Assembly (NCBI GenBank): GCA_948562205.1
Contig: CAOYAN010000032.1
Coordinates: 1 to 15,293, forward strand
DNA: 15,293 nucleotides
From: an uncultured Clostridia bacterium
GTDB lineage: Bacteria; Bacillota; Clostridia; TANB77; CAG-465
Direction of reading: 5' to 3'
A program made the position numbers and the translations under genes. Numbering within the stretch: position 1 is the first letter of the stretch; every line of letters begins with the position of its first letter. The notes under the pieces were generated by a model, which made no database searches, was not told where the DNA came from, and was given only the letters and a program-made list of their open reading frames with translations. This document shows positions 1 to 5,976 of the stretch, one piece after another.

Positions 1-47
1 TTTACTCTTTCTATCTTTTTTGAGGATTTTTTACCCCAACTATTGAC

Positions 48-84
48 AAAGAGCCTATTTTAGAGGCTGTAAAATAGCCTCTTT
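48..84. repeat. Imperfect inverted repeat, possible terminator or mobile-element end
   Basis: Fifteen-base arms (48-62 and 70-84) pair at 14 positions, with one C-C mismatch, around a 7-nt loop. The core AGCCT / AGGCT / AGCCT occurs three times, so two shorter mutually exclusive hairpins are also possible. There is no strong T-run after the right arm, so it is a poor intrinsic terminator. A reading frame is open from base 1 to the TAG at 61-63 and could be the tail of a gene beginning outside the window. The general look recalls 3' ends of transposase genes, but this is only an impression. Confidence 0.4.
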
Positions 85-164
85 AATAATATCTTTTATA
101 TAATATATATTAGTTTCTTTTTTTATCGCTTTTATGATTTTATGTAAAACTATATAACTTGAAC

Positions 165-193
165 TTGACTTTTAAATACAATTATAATATAAT
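165..193 (+). promoter_or_regulatory. Sigma-A type promoter of the 108-residue orphan
   Basis: TTGACT at 165-170 (5 of 6 to TTGACA) and a perfect TATAAT at 188-193 are separated by exactly 17 bp. This predicts a transcript start near base 200 and a leader of about 40 nt before the ATG at 240. It is the best housekeeping promoter in the window. Confidence 0.78.
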
Positions 194-239
194 ACTACTA
201 CATAAATAGTAATACTTTTTTAATTAAGAAAGGGAAAAA

Positions 240-566
240 ATGAAAAAAATATCACAGATTAGAAAAATGTTAAAGAGCGTAACAAATGTAGATCTTGTAA
301 ACTATAGTAATGGTACATTTGAACTTAACATGTACTGTTCAACTTTTGGTATACCTGAAAACAAAATCTTTCACTCTGACCCACTTACAGATGTTATAAT
401 TAATTTAGATAAAAACTTAAATTTGATATCAATACTTGTGGGAGACTATAAAGATAAAACTGATATTAAAAAATTCATCTCAGTTGAAGAAATGAGAAAA
501 GCAAACTTATACACTGAGTTTGTTAAAAATGCTCTTAATGAAGTGGAGAGTATTAAAGAAATGTAA
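240..566 (+). CDS. Hypothetical protein, 108 aa
   Basis: I do not recognise this family. The start is supported by AAAGGG at 229-234, five bases before the ATG, by the strong promoter at 165-193 and by a hairpin terminator just after the stop, so it looks like an expressed single-gene unit. The product is small, mixed in charge and soluble, with no signal peptide or membrane segment. The N-terminus is basic (MKKISQIRKMLKS). The middle alternates hydrophobic strands and turns (for example VIINLDKNLNLISILVGDY), and the C-terminal third looks helical, suggesting a compact alpha/beta fold. There is one cysteine, at about residue 33. It is convergent with spoIIIAH, but nothing here ties it to sporulation. 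It could be an accessory gene delivered with the possible element end to its left. Confidence 0.75.
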   Translation: MKKISQIRKMLKSVTNVDLVNYSNGTFELNMYCSTFGIPENKIFHSDPLTDVIINLDKNLNLISILVGDYKDKTDIKKFISVEEMRKANLYTEFVKNALNEVESIKEM

Positions 567-577
567 CTTCTATAAAT

Positions 578-620
578 GTAAGTGCCCTAAGTAACTATTT
601 TAGGGCACTTACTATTTTTT
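578..620 (+). terminator. Rho-independent terminator between the orphan and spoIIIAH
   Basis: A perfect 13-bp stem (578-590 with 600-612) closes a 9-nt loop and is followed on the plus strand by TATTTTTT. The right arm ends inside the spoIIIAH stop codon (TAG, 612-614 read on the minus strand), so the hairpin is shared by the convergent genes. The T-run is clear only in the plus direction, so termination of spoIIIA transcripts here may be weaker. Confidence 0.85.
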
Positions 621-1163
621 ACTTGTTGTTATACTAAGTTTAGAGGCATCTACACCTAATTGATCTACTATGATTTGTTGAATTTTTGCTATCATATCAG
701 CCTCTAATTCTACATCTGATTTTACTACTACATTTAGATTATCATTATTTGTAGGAATTATAACTATATCTTCAATCCCTTTAGATTTTATTACATTCTC
801 AACCATATTAATTAAAGTCTTTTTTTCTATTAAACTATCTAATTTTTCTTGATATGAATTTATATTATCAGGACTTGTATTAGTGTTATTTATTATATTG
901 TTATATGTTTCTATAAGTTCTGAGAACATATTATCTCTATCATATTTAAAAACTGCTATTGCATTTTCACTATTTTCCTTTGAGATATCTTTTTCTGAAT
1001 AAATGCTTACACCTAAATTTTCTGTATCTTTAGAATTTACATACACTGTTTGCCCTAAATCTTTTTCTCTTTCTGGATCATATTTATAATTTATATATCC
1101 AATTATTGATAGCATAAAGATAAATGATATAAGGGCTAGCGCACTTCTCTTTACAAAATTCAC
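612..1163 (-). CDS. spoIIIAH: Stage III sporulation protein AH (SpoIIIAH)
   Basis: This is the mother-cell half of the SpoIIQ-SpoIIIAH channel that spans the two membranes around the engulfing forespore. The N-terminus has one membrane anchor (about residues 6-24, ALALISFIFMLSIIGYI), then a charged linker. The C-terminal 90 residues carry the family's YscJ/FliF-like ring-building domain, ending in the QLGVDASKLSITT strand. It is the last gene of the operon. The start is debatable: a GTG at 1172 overlaps the spoIIIAG stop, but the Shine-Dalgarno GGAG abuts it directly. A GTG three codons downstream (1163) lies 8 nt after GGAG, so I place the start there, giving 183 aa. Homologues are slightly longer (about 218 aa in B. 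subtilis). Confidence 0.93.
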   Translation of the reverse strand: MNFVKRSALALISFIFMLSIIGYINYKYDPEREKDLGQTVYVNSKDTENLGVSIYSEKDISKENSENAIAVFKYDRDNMFSELIETYNNIINNTNTSPDNINSYQEKLDSLIEKKTLINMVENVIKSKGIEDIVIIPTNNDNLNVVVKSDVELEADMIAKIQQIIVDQLGVDASKLSITTSKK

Positions 1164-1168
1164 ATCTA

Positions 1169-1711
1169 TCACTCCTTTTCAAAAACTTGAACTTTATATA
1201 CTGGTACATCTAATACATTAGCAATTGCATTTGCAACTTTAGATCTAATATCTACGCTATCTGCTCCTCTTGCAACAACTATTGCACCTTCTACTTTGGG
1301 TAGTTCAACACTCTCTACTATAGCACTTTTCTTGCCATTTTCTTCATTGTACGCAACTGTTTTTTCTACACTTTTCTCATCTTGTGTTGTTTCTTCTTTT
1401 GTATTATATACAATATTTTGCTTTGCATCATTTGAATATGTAAGGACTACAGAAACATCACTTATTCCAGATATTTGAGACAAAATAATCTCTAACTTTT
1501 TTTCTGTAGCATCAGATATATTTGTATTTTCTTTATTACTATTTATATTCTCACTGCTTGTATCTATATTACTTTTTTTATCTGATTTATCAGTAAATAT
1601 ATAATTTATTGCTACAAGCAATATTACAAGTAATATTATCATAAATACTATATTTTCCGTTCTTTTCTTTTTATCTTTTGCAATATTTTTTAAAGTTTCT
1701 AAATAATTCAC
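1169..1711 (-). CDS. spoIIIAG: Stage III sporulation protein AG (SpoIIIAG)
   Basis: SpoIIIAG forms a large ring in the space between mother cell and forespore as part of the SpoIIIA-SpoIIQ complex. The sequence shows a basic N-terminus, one membrane segment (about residues 20-39, NIVFMIILLVILLVAINYI), a long Asn/Ser/Lys-rich linker and a C-terminal domain with the family's LSQISGISDVSVVLTYS block and a final PKVEGAIVVARGAD...NVLDVPVYKVQVFE block. The start is chosen by the ribosome site: AGAGGTGA precedes the GTG at 1711 by the right distance. An in-frame GTG at 1720 is itself part of that Shine-Dalgarno. With the chosen start, the spoIIIAF stop lies one base upstream, so translation is probably coupled. 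Confidence 0.93.
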   Translation of the reverse strand: MNYLETLKNIAKDKKKRTENIVFMIILLVILLVAINYIFTDKSDKKSNIDTSSENINSNKENTNISDATEKKLEIILSQISGISDVSVVLTYSNDAKQNIVYNTKEETTQDEKSVEKTVAYNEENGKKSAIVESVELPKVEGAIVVARGADSVDIRSKVANAIANVLDVPVYKVQVFEKE

Positions 1712-1712
1712 A

Positions 1713-2231
1713 TTATTCACCTCTTACTTTTACTTTATCAATATCTATATCATACTCATTTTTTATAAAGTTTGATACACTATCACTATCTTTTAAGGAA
1801 GTACTGTACTTTTCAATTTTTATATTAATTTTTGATATTTCATATTCATTATTCATGCTAACTTCTACATCTTTTACAACTACATCCTTATTTTCTAGTT
1901 TAGTTATTATATCTTCCTTTAGTTTTTCAATAAAACCCATTTTTACAGCTTGATTATTTAAATCCTGATATTTATTTATATTTGAATTTTCTACTTTACT
2001 TGACACACTAGTATCTGAAATATTATTTATAACTTGATTTAGACTTTCTTCAATAGTATTATTTTTAAAAAATTTAGTTATAGGAGATATTACTGTAATT
2101 ATTGTAATTATTCCTATCATTGAATATATATACTTTTTTAAATTATTTTTTGGTATTACAAGTTTTATAAATAGGACAAATATTCCAATACATAGCATTG
2201 AATTTATCCAAAGTTTAAGACCCTCTATCAT
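1713..2231 (-). CDS. spoIIIAF: Stage III sporulation protein AF (SpoIIIAF)
   Basis: SpoIIIAF is a mother-cell membrane component of the SpoIIIA complex. Two membrane segments lie near the N-terminus (about residues 5-27 and 34-52, ending in the VISPI motif typical of the family). They are followed by a soluble domain of about 120 residues that ends in a predicted beta strand, as in the ring-forming members. ATG start with GAGGAG 7 nt upstream. It follows spoIIIAE by 15 bp and runs straight into spoIIIAG. Length is in line with family members (206 aa in B. subtilis, shorter in clostridia). Confidence 0.92.
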   Translation of the reverse strand: MIEGLKLWINSMLCIGIFVLFIKLVIPKNNLKKYIYSMIGIITIITVISPITKFFKNNTIEESLNQVINNISDTSVSSKVENSNINKYQDLNNQAVKMGFIEKLKEDIITKLENKDVVVKDVEVSMNNEYEISKINIKIEKYSTSLKDSDSVSNFIKNEYDIDIDKVKVRGE

Positions 2232-2246
2232 ATTTATCTCCTCACT

Positions 2247-3404
2247 TTATTTAATAATAACTGATACTAAATTTAGAGTTATTCCTGTAGCTATTACAAA
2301 AAGAATTACTATTCCAATTAAGATCCCTAGTAAATTTTTATATAGTTTTACAAATGAGTTTAAATATTTCATTATACTATTATCATTACATATAGGTTCT
2401 GCCAGTGCTACTAAAACATTGTATATTATAGTTACACTAAGAATTTTTAGTATTGGTACAAGAGATACTAATATTGTAGCTATAATTCCTACAGTTCCAC
2501 CCACTTTACCAATTATTTTAGTTGCTCCAACCACTGTCTCAAAACTATCTGAGAAAAATTTTCCAACTACTGGTACAAAGTTAGATACTGCGCTTTGAGT
2601 TGTTTTTATTGCAAGTGAGTCAACTGATGATGATATTGAACTCTCAAGTGATAATACTCCAAGAAAGAGTGTTAGCATAACACCTATTATCCATATTGCA
2701 CTACTGCTAAACATACTAGATAGTTTATCAAAACTTATATTTTCTGATATTGTACTTATAATATTAAATGCTACTGATATTGTAAATAGTGGAAATACTA
2801 CATAATTTACTAAAAATCCTATAAAACTGGATATAAAAAGTAGTAATGGTTGTACAATTCCTGTTGTTGTTATTTCTCCACTTGCTATAAGTAGTGACAT
2901 TAAAAATGGAGATACTACTTGCATTATTGTAGTAAGTGTAGATACTACACTTTTAAACATATTTATTACATCCACAAAGTTTATTACTGTTATTGTTGCT
3001 ATTGCTATAAAACAAGTAAGTTTTGCCATTTTTGTAATTTCGCCCTTGTTTTCTAAATCAAGAGAAGATAATAGTGCCATTATAATTAATATTATAAATA
3101 TACTACTTGCACTTTTAATAGTAGATAATATCTCTTTTGAAAAAAGCGATATTACACTTGAAATAATTCCTTTATAATCCATTCCTTTAGTTGATACTAA
3201 ATCTTTTGCTATACTTGAAATATCAATATCTTCTACTCCACTAGACTTTATATATTCATTTATTGTATTTAAATAATTATCTACTCCAAAGCTTTCTTCT
3301 ACATTTTTAGTTATTTCATTTTCTATAGTATTTTCAGCTATTACAACACTAAAGAAACTAGTAAATATTAAAAACACAATAATTATTTTTTTATACCATT
3401 TCAT
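2247..3404 (-). CDS. spoIIIAE: Stage III sporulation protein AE (SpoIIIAE)
   Basis: This is the large polytopic membrane subunit of the SpoIIIA complex, 385 aa against 399 in B. subtilis. The first 23 residues form a signal-peptide-like segment (MKWYKKIIIVFLIFTSFFSV), followed by a soluble stretch and then about seven or eight hydrophobic segments from residue 80 to the end. The region around VVSPFLMSLLIASGE and the SLESSISSSVDSLAIKTTQSAVS loop look like the conserved family core. The ATG lies 2 bp after the spoIIIAD stop, and the bases before it (GGGTTGG) are a weak ribosome site, so translation is probably coupled to spoIIIAD. Confidence 0.94.
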   Translation of the reverse strand: MKWYKKIIIVFLIFTSFFSVVIAENTIENEITKNVEESFGVDNYLNTINEYIKSSGVEDIDISSIAKDLVSTKGMDYKGIISSVISLFSKEILSTIKSASSIFIILIIMALLSSLDLENKGEITKMAKLTCFIAIATITVINFVDVINMFKSVVSTLTTIMQVVSPFLMSLLIASGEITTTGIVQPLLLFISSFIGFLVNYVVFPLFTISVAFNIISTISENISFDKLSSMFSSSAIWIIGVMLTLFLGVLSLESSISSSVDSLAIKTTQSAVSNFVPVVGKFFSDSFETVVGATKIIGKVGGTVGIIATILVSLVPILKILSVTIIYNVLVALAEPICNDNSIMKYLNSFVKLYKNLLGILIGIVILFVIATGITLNLVSVIIK

Positions 3405-3406
3405 AT

Positions 3407-3790
3407 TTATACCAACCCTGATACTATAGTAAGAAGTGCATTTATGAGTGGAAAAGATAATACAACAATTATTACTTTTCCTGCCATTTCAAGTTTTGTA
3501 GCTATTGCTGACTGACCTGCATCAATACATACATTTTTACCAAATTCTACTATGTATGCTATTCCTGTAACTTTAAGTATAATTGTTAAAAATTCTTTAT
3601 TTATACTAGATGTTTCTACAAGCTTATTTAACATATCAATTATACCTGACATTTTTGACATTGCATACATCATAATTAATATAGCGCTTGCGCATGTAAG
3701 TACAACTGCAATCTCTGGTTTTTGCTCCTTTATTATAATTACAAGAACTGTTGCTACAATAGCAAAGCCTACAATTTTTAGTACTTCCAA
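3407..3790 (-). CDS. spoIIIAD: Stage III sporulation protein AD (SpoIIIAD)
   Basis: A small membrane subunit of the SpoIIIA complex, distantly related to type III secretion membrane proteins. About four hydrophobic segments are visible, plus the family's VKEQKPE-like block (here IIKEQKPEIAVVL) and the ILKVTGIAYIVEFG / DAGQSAIATKLEMAGK core. A GTG at 3799 directly follows the spoIIIAC stop, but it is part of the Shine-Dalgarno AGGTGA. An in-frame TTG at 3790, 5 nt further on, gives the N-terminus MEVLKIVGF, close to other clostridial SpoIIIAD starts as I remember them, so I prefer it (127 aa). The 130-aa GTG form cannot be excluded. Confidence 0.92.
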   Translation of the reverse strand: MEVLKIVGFAIVATVLVIIIKEQKPEIAVVLTCASAILIMMYAMSKMSGIIDMLNKLVETSSINKEFLTIILKVTGIAYIVEFGKNVCIDAGQSAIATKLEMAGKVIIVVLSFPLINALLTIVSGLV

Positions 3791-3799
3791 ATAACTCAC

Positions 3800-3994
3800 C
3801 TACAATTTAAAAACTGTTCTTACAGTCTCAAATAAATTACTAATTTGTGTTATAACAAGCATAAGAACTATAATAAGTCCAGTAAGAGTTGTCATCATTG
3901 CTTGATCTTCTCTTCCTGCTTTACTTAGTACTTGGCTTAAAACAGCAACTAAAATTCCTATACCTGCTATTTTAAATAATAAATCTATATCCAT
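3800..3994 (-). CDS. spoIIIAC: Stage III sporulation protein AC (SpoIIIAC)
   Basis: The smallest SpoIIIA subunit, 64 aa, is almost entirely two membrane helices: residues 4-22 (IDLLFKIAGIGILVAVLSQVL) and 33-55 separated by the short KAGREDQAM loop, which is the hallmark of the family. ATG start with an ideal GGAGG 6 nt upstream. Its TAG stop is followed immediately by the ribosome site and alternative GTG of spoIIIAD. It acts in the mother-cell membrane with SpoIIIAD. Confidence 0.94.
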   Translation of the reverse strand: MDIDLLFKIAGIGILVAVLSQVLSKAGREDQAMMTTLTGLIIVLMLVITQISNLFETVRTVFKL

Positions 3995-4006
3995 TAAAAA
4001 CCTCCA

Positions 4007-4528
4007 TTATATAAATACAATAACTATCATAAGCCCAGTTATTACTCCAACTGTTTTATATAGTTTTGAGTTTTTAAGTTTTATTTCATTTGCCTCTTTA
4101 ATTTGATTTTCTATTATACTAATACAATTATCTATTATATTAATTTGAGAATCTAAATCACTTCTTCCAAGATTTTTTAATGTAGAAATAAATACCTCTT
4201 TATCATACTTTGTAAGTTCCTCTATATCATTTATATTTTTTACTATACTTTGTTCTAACATTGTATTATTTGAACAATTTATCATATCAACAACTATTTT
4301 CCCTATTGCTATCTTTAAACTTGTATTTAGTTTTTGTCTTGCAATCTCATAAGCATTAGGAAGAATATTCATCATATATCTAATATCATTTTTTACTAGA
4401 TTTAAAAAAACTATCATTTCTCTTAAAATATGTTCACGTGTTGCTAAATTTTTAGATTTCATTATTCCAACATATCCACAAAGTATAATGATACTAGAGG
4501 ATAGTATAAGTTTTATTACTATGCTCAT
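4007..4528 (-). CDS. spoIIIAB: Stage III sporulation protein AB (SpoIIIAB)
   Basis: SpoIIIAB resembles the GspF membrane platform proteins of type II secretion and type IV pilus systems and is thought to couple the SpoIIIAA ATPase to the membrane. The sequence has an N-terminal membrane segment (about residues 4-22), a long helical cytoplasmic region, the DIRYMMNILPNAYEIA block and a C-terminal membrane segment (VGVITGLMIVIVFI). Length 173 aa matches B. subtilis (171). The ATG overlaps the spoIIIAA TGA in an ATGA junction (4525-4528), with GGGAGGGAG just upstream inside spoIIIAA. Confidence 0.94.
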   Translation of the reverse strand: MSIVIKLILSSSIIILCGYVGIMKSKNLATREHILREMIVFLNLVKNDIRYMMNILPNAYEIARQKLNTSLKIAIGKIVVDMINCSNNTMLEQSIVKNINDIEELTKYDKEVFISTLKNLGRSDLDSQINIIDNCISIIENQIKEANEIKLKNSKLYKTVGVITGLMIVIVFI

Positions 4529-5439
4529 ACTACTCCCTCCCTTTTAAAATCTGCTATATTTTGTATACTCTCTATTGTACCTGGCCCTTTTCTATTTGAA
4601 AGTATTATAATTCTTTCAAATAAATCTTCACTTATTAATTCTTTTATTCCTTTTTTTCTATATATATCTTCAAAAGATGTACCATGCATAGTAAATATCA
4701 TACCTACTCCACTAAGACTTGCATACTTTATTGCCTCTACATCACTATCTGATCCTACCTCATCTGTTGCTATTACTGATATTCCCATACTTCTAACTAA
4801 CATTTCCATGCCTTTGCTTTTTGGAATATTTGATAATATATCTGTCCTATTTCCAACATCTAAATTACTTATTCCATAAGATACTGATGCAATCTCTCCT
4901 CTCTCATCGATTAGACCTACATTTAAACCATTAAAATTTAGTGATCTTACACCATTACTTATTTGTCTTATTGCATCTCTTAAAATAGTTGTTTTTCCAC
5001 AACCTGGTGGAGATACTATAAGAGTATTTTTTATTCTTTCTCCATTTACTATATATGGCATTATTTTATCAGCACATCCGATTAATTCTTTTGCAATTCT
5101 TATATTCATACTACTTATATTTTTTATATTTTTAATTTCTCCATTTTGCATTACAACTTCACCACATATGCCTATTCTGTGACCACCTTTTATTACAACA
5201 AAACCATTATTTATTTCATTTTGAATTGCATATATAGAATTTCTTGATATATTTACAAGTATTTCTAGTAAGTCTTCTAATTTTATAATCCTACTTAGAT
5301 GAAGTTCAGTCCCAGAGAAAATCATTACTCCTTTCTTCCCTACTCTAAGTCTTATCTCTGTAATTCCACTAGATGAATTTATATTTCTTATCTCTCTTGA
5401 TATATCGTCTGGCAGAATATCTAAAACATTTTCTAACAA
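4525..5439 (-). CDS. spoIIIAA: Stage III sporulation protein AA, ATPase (SpoIIIAA)
   Basis: This is the cytoplasmic ATPase of the SpoIIIA complex, related to secretion ATPases and AAA proteins. Walker A is SPPGCGKT (about residues 143-150), the Walker B-like strand is VIATDE (222-227), and family motifs EIRLRVG, GGHRIGICGE, GLIDERGEI and IFTMHG are all present. It opens the operon. I place the start at the TTG at 5439, because GAGGTG lies 6 nt upstream. An in-frame GTG at 5448 is inside that Shine-Dalgarno and would add only MVC. Full length is 304-307 aa, the same as B. subtilis. In known species transcription is by sigma-E in the mother cell. I could not identify a convincing sigma-E promoter in the 190 bp upstream. 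Confidence 0.95.
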   Translation of the reverse strand: MLENVLDILPDDISREIRNINSSSGITEIRLRVGKKGVMIFSGTELHLSRIIKLEDLLEILVNISRNSIYAIQNEINNGFVVIKGGHRIGICGEVVMQNGEIKNIKNISSMNIRIAKELIGCADKIMPYIVNGERIKNTLIVSPPGCGKTTILRDAIRQISNGVRSLNFNGLNVGLIDERGEIASVSYGISNLDVGNRTDILSNIPKSKGMEMLVRSMGISVIATDEVGSDSDVEAIKYASLSGVGMIFTMHGTSFEDIYRKKGIKELISEDLFERIIILSNRKGPGTIESIQNIADFKREGVV

Positions 5440-5458
5440 ACATACCACCTCTTTTACA

Positions 5459-5477
5459 TATATTGTTATACAATATA
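5459..5477. repeat. Perfect 8-bp inverted repeat before spoIIIAA
   Basis: TATATTGT, a 3-base spacer and ACAATATA form a perfect dyad about 20 bp upstream of the spoIIIAA start. It could be an operator or simply a by-product of the AT-rich composition. The half-sequence TATACAAT recurs at 5502-5509 and 5574-5581. Confidence 0.35.
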
Positions 5478-5651
5478 CAAAAAAAAACTTTTGTCAAAAT
5501 ATATACAATATAAATTAATTTTTTGTCTAGTTTTGACAATAAATATCACTACATAATTTATTTTTTATGTAAATATACAATCTAATTAATTATATTTTTA
5601 ATTGTTTTATAAAAATGAAATAATTATTCATTAAAAATCGGAGGTAAATCA

Positions 5652-5870
5652 ATTGCTTCTTTTGTACTTGGACTAGTTAGTCTTATTGCTTGGTTTATAC
5701 CTTTATTTGGTTATCCAGTAACAATTGTTGGTATTGTACTAGGATGTTTAGCTAGAAAAACAGAAAAAAATGGCTTTAATATTGCTGGTATAGTCTTATC
5801 AATAATAGGTCTTGTAATAACTCTTGGCAATTCTTGTCTTGGAGTTCTTATGGTTCTTGGTTCTATGTAA
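5652..5870 (+). CDS. Small DUF4190-like membrane protein, apparent AUU start
   Basis: The 72-residue frame begins (M)ASFVLGLVSLIAWFIPLFGY, followed by a Pro-containing turn, TIVGIVLGCLARKTEKNGF, then IAGIVLSIIGLVITLGNS and a hydrophobic end. This is the two-hairpin pattern of DUF4190-type membrane proteins, whose function is unknown. There is no in-frame ATG, GTG or TTG before residue 66. A strong GGAGGT (5640-5645) sits exactly 6 nt before an in-frame ATT (5652), so initiation at AUU is plausible. Alternatively, an ATG at 5615 is one base out of frame: dropping one A from the A-run after it would give MNNYSLKIGGKSIASF..., a natural N-terminus, but no ribosome site precedes that ATG. So this is either an AUU-start gene or a recently frameshifted one. 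The coding character of the body is clear. Terminator follows at 5897-5930. Confidence 0.68.
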   Translation: MASFVLGLVSLIAWFIPLFGYPVTIVGIVLGCLARKTEKNGFNIAGIVLSIIGLVITLGNSCLGVLMVLGSM

Positions 5871-5896
5871 TTTGAATAATAAATTAGGATAACTAT

Positions 5897-5930
5897 AAAA
5901 TGTTAAAGTATGCACTTTAGCATTTTTAAA
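5897..5930 (+). terminator. Terminator of the DUF4190-like gene
   Basis: Thirteen-base arms (5897-5909 and 5914-5926) pair fully apart from one G-T wobble around a 4-nt ATGC loop. The right arm ends in a T-run. It starts 27 bp after the stop of the small gene, supporting that gene as a real transcription unit. Confidence 0.7.
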
Positions 5931-5936
5931 CAAAAT

Positions 5937-5969
5937 ATAAGGAGTAATACTTAAGTATTATCTCCTTTA
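5937..5969 (-). terminator. Terminator of the surface-protein gene
   Basis: Arms AAGGAGTAATACTT (5939-5952) and AAGTATTATCTCCTT (5953-5967) pair with a single bulged T and almost no loop. Read on the minus strand it lies 8 bp after the stop at 5977 and is followed by TATATTTTG. With the hairpin at 5897-5930 it forms a back-to-back terminator pair between convergent genes. Confidence 0.65.
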
Positions 5970-5976
5970 TAATATT

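Noticed and set aside
5492..5538. TTGACA boxes on both strands upstream of spoIIIAA
   Set aside because: Neither has a good -10 at 16-18 bp (minus-strand best is TATTGT at 16; the TATAAC is 21 bp away). A sigma-E site is expected from the family but I see no convincing CATACAnT in the right direction.
5467..5581. Repeated TATACAAT upstream of spoIIIAA, also seen before the GH18 gene
   Set aside because: Eight-base AT-rich words recur by chance at this composition; spacing (35 and 72 bp) is irregular. The copy at 5574 resembles a sigma-E -10 on the plus strand but the -35 is weak.
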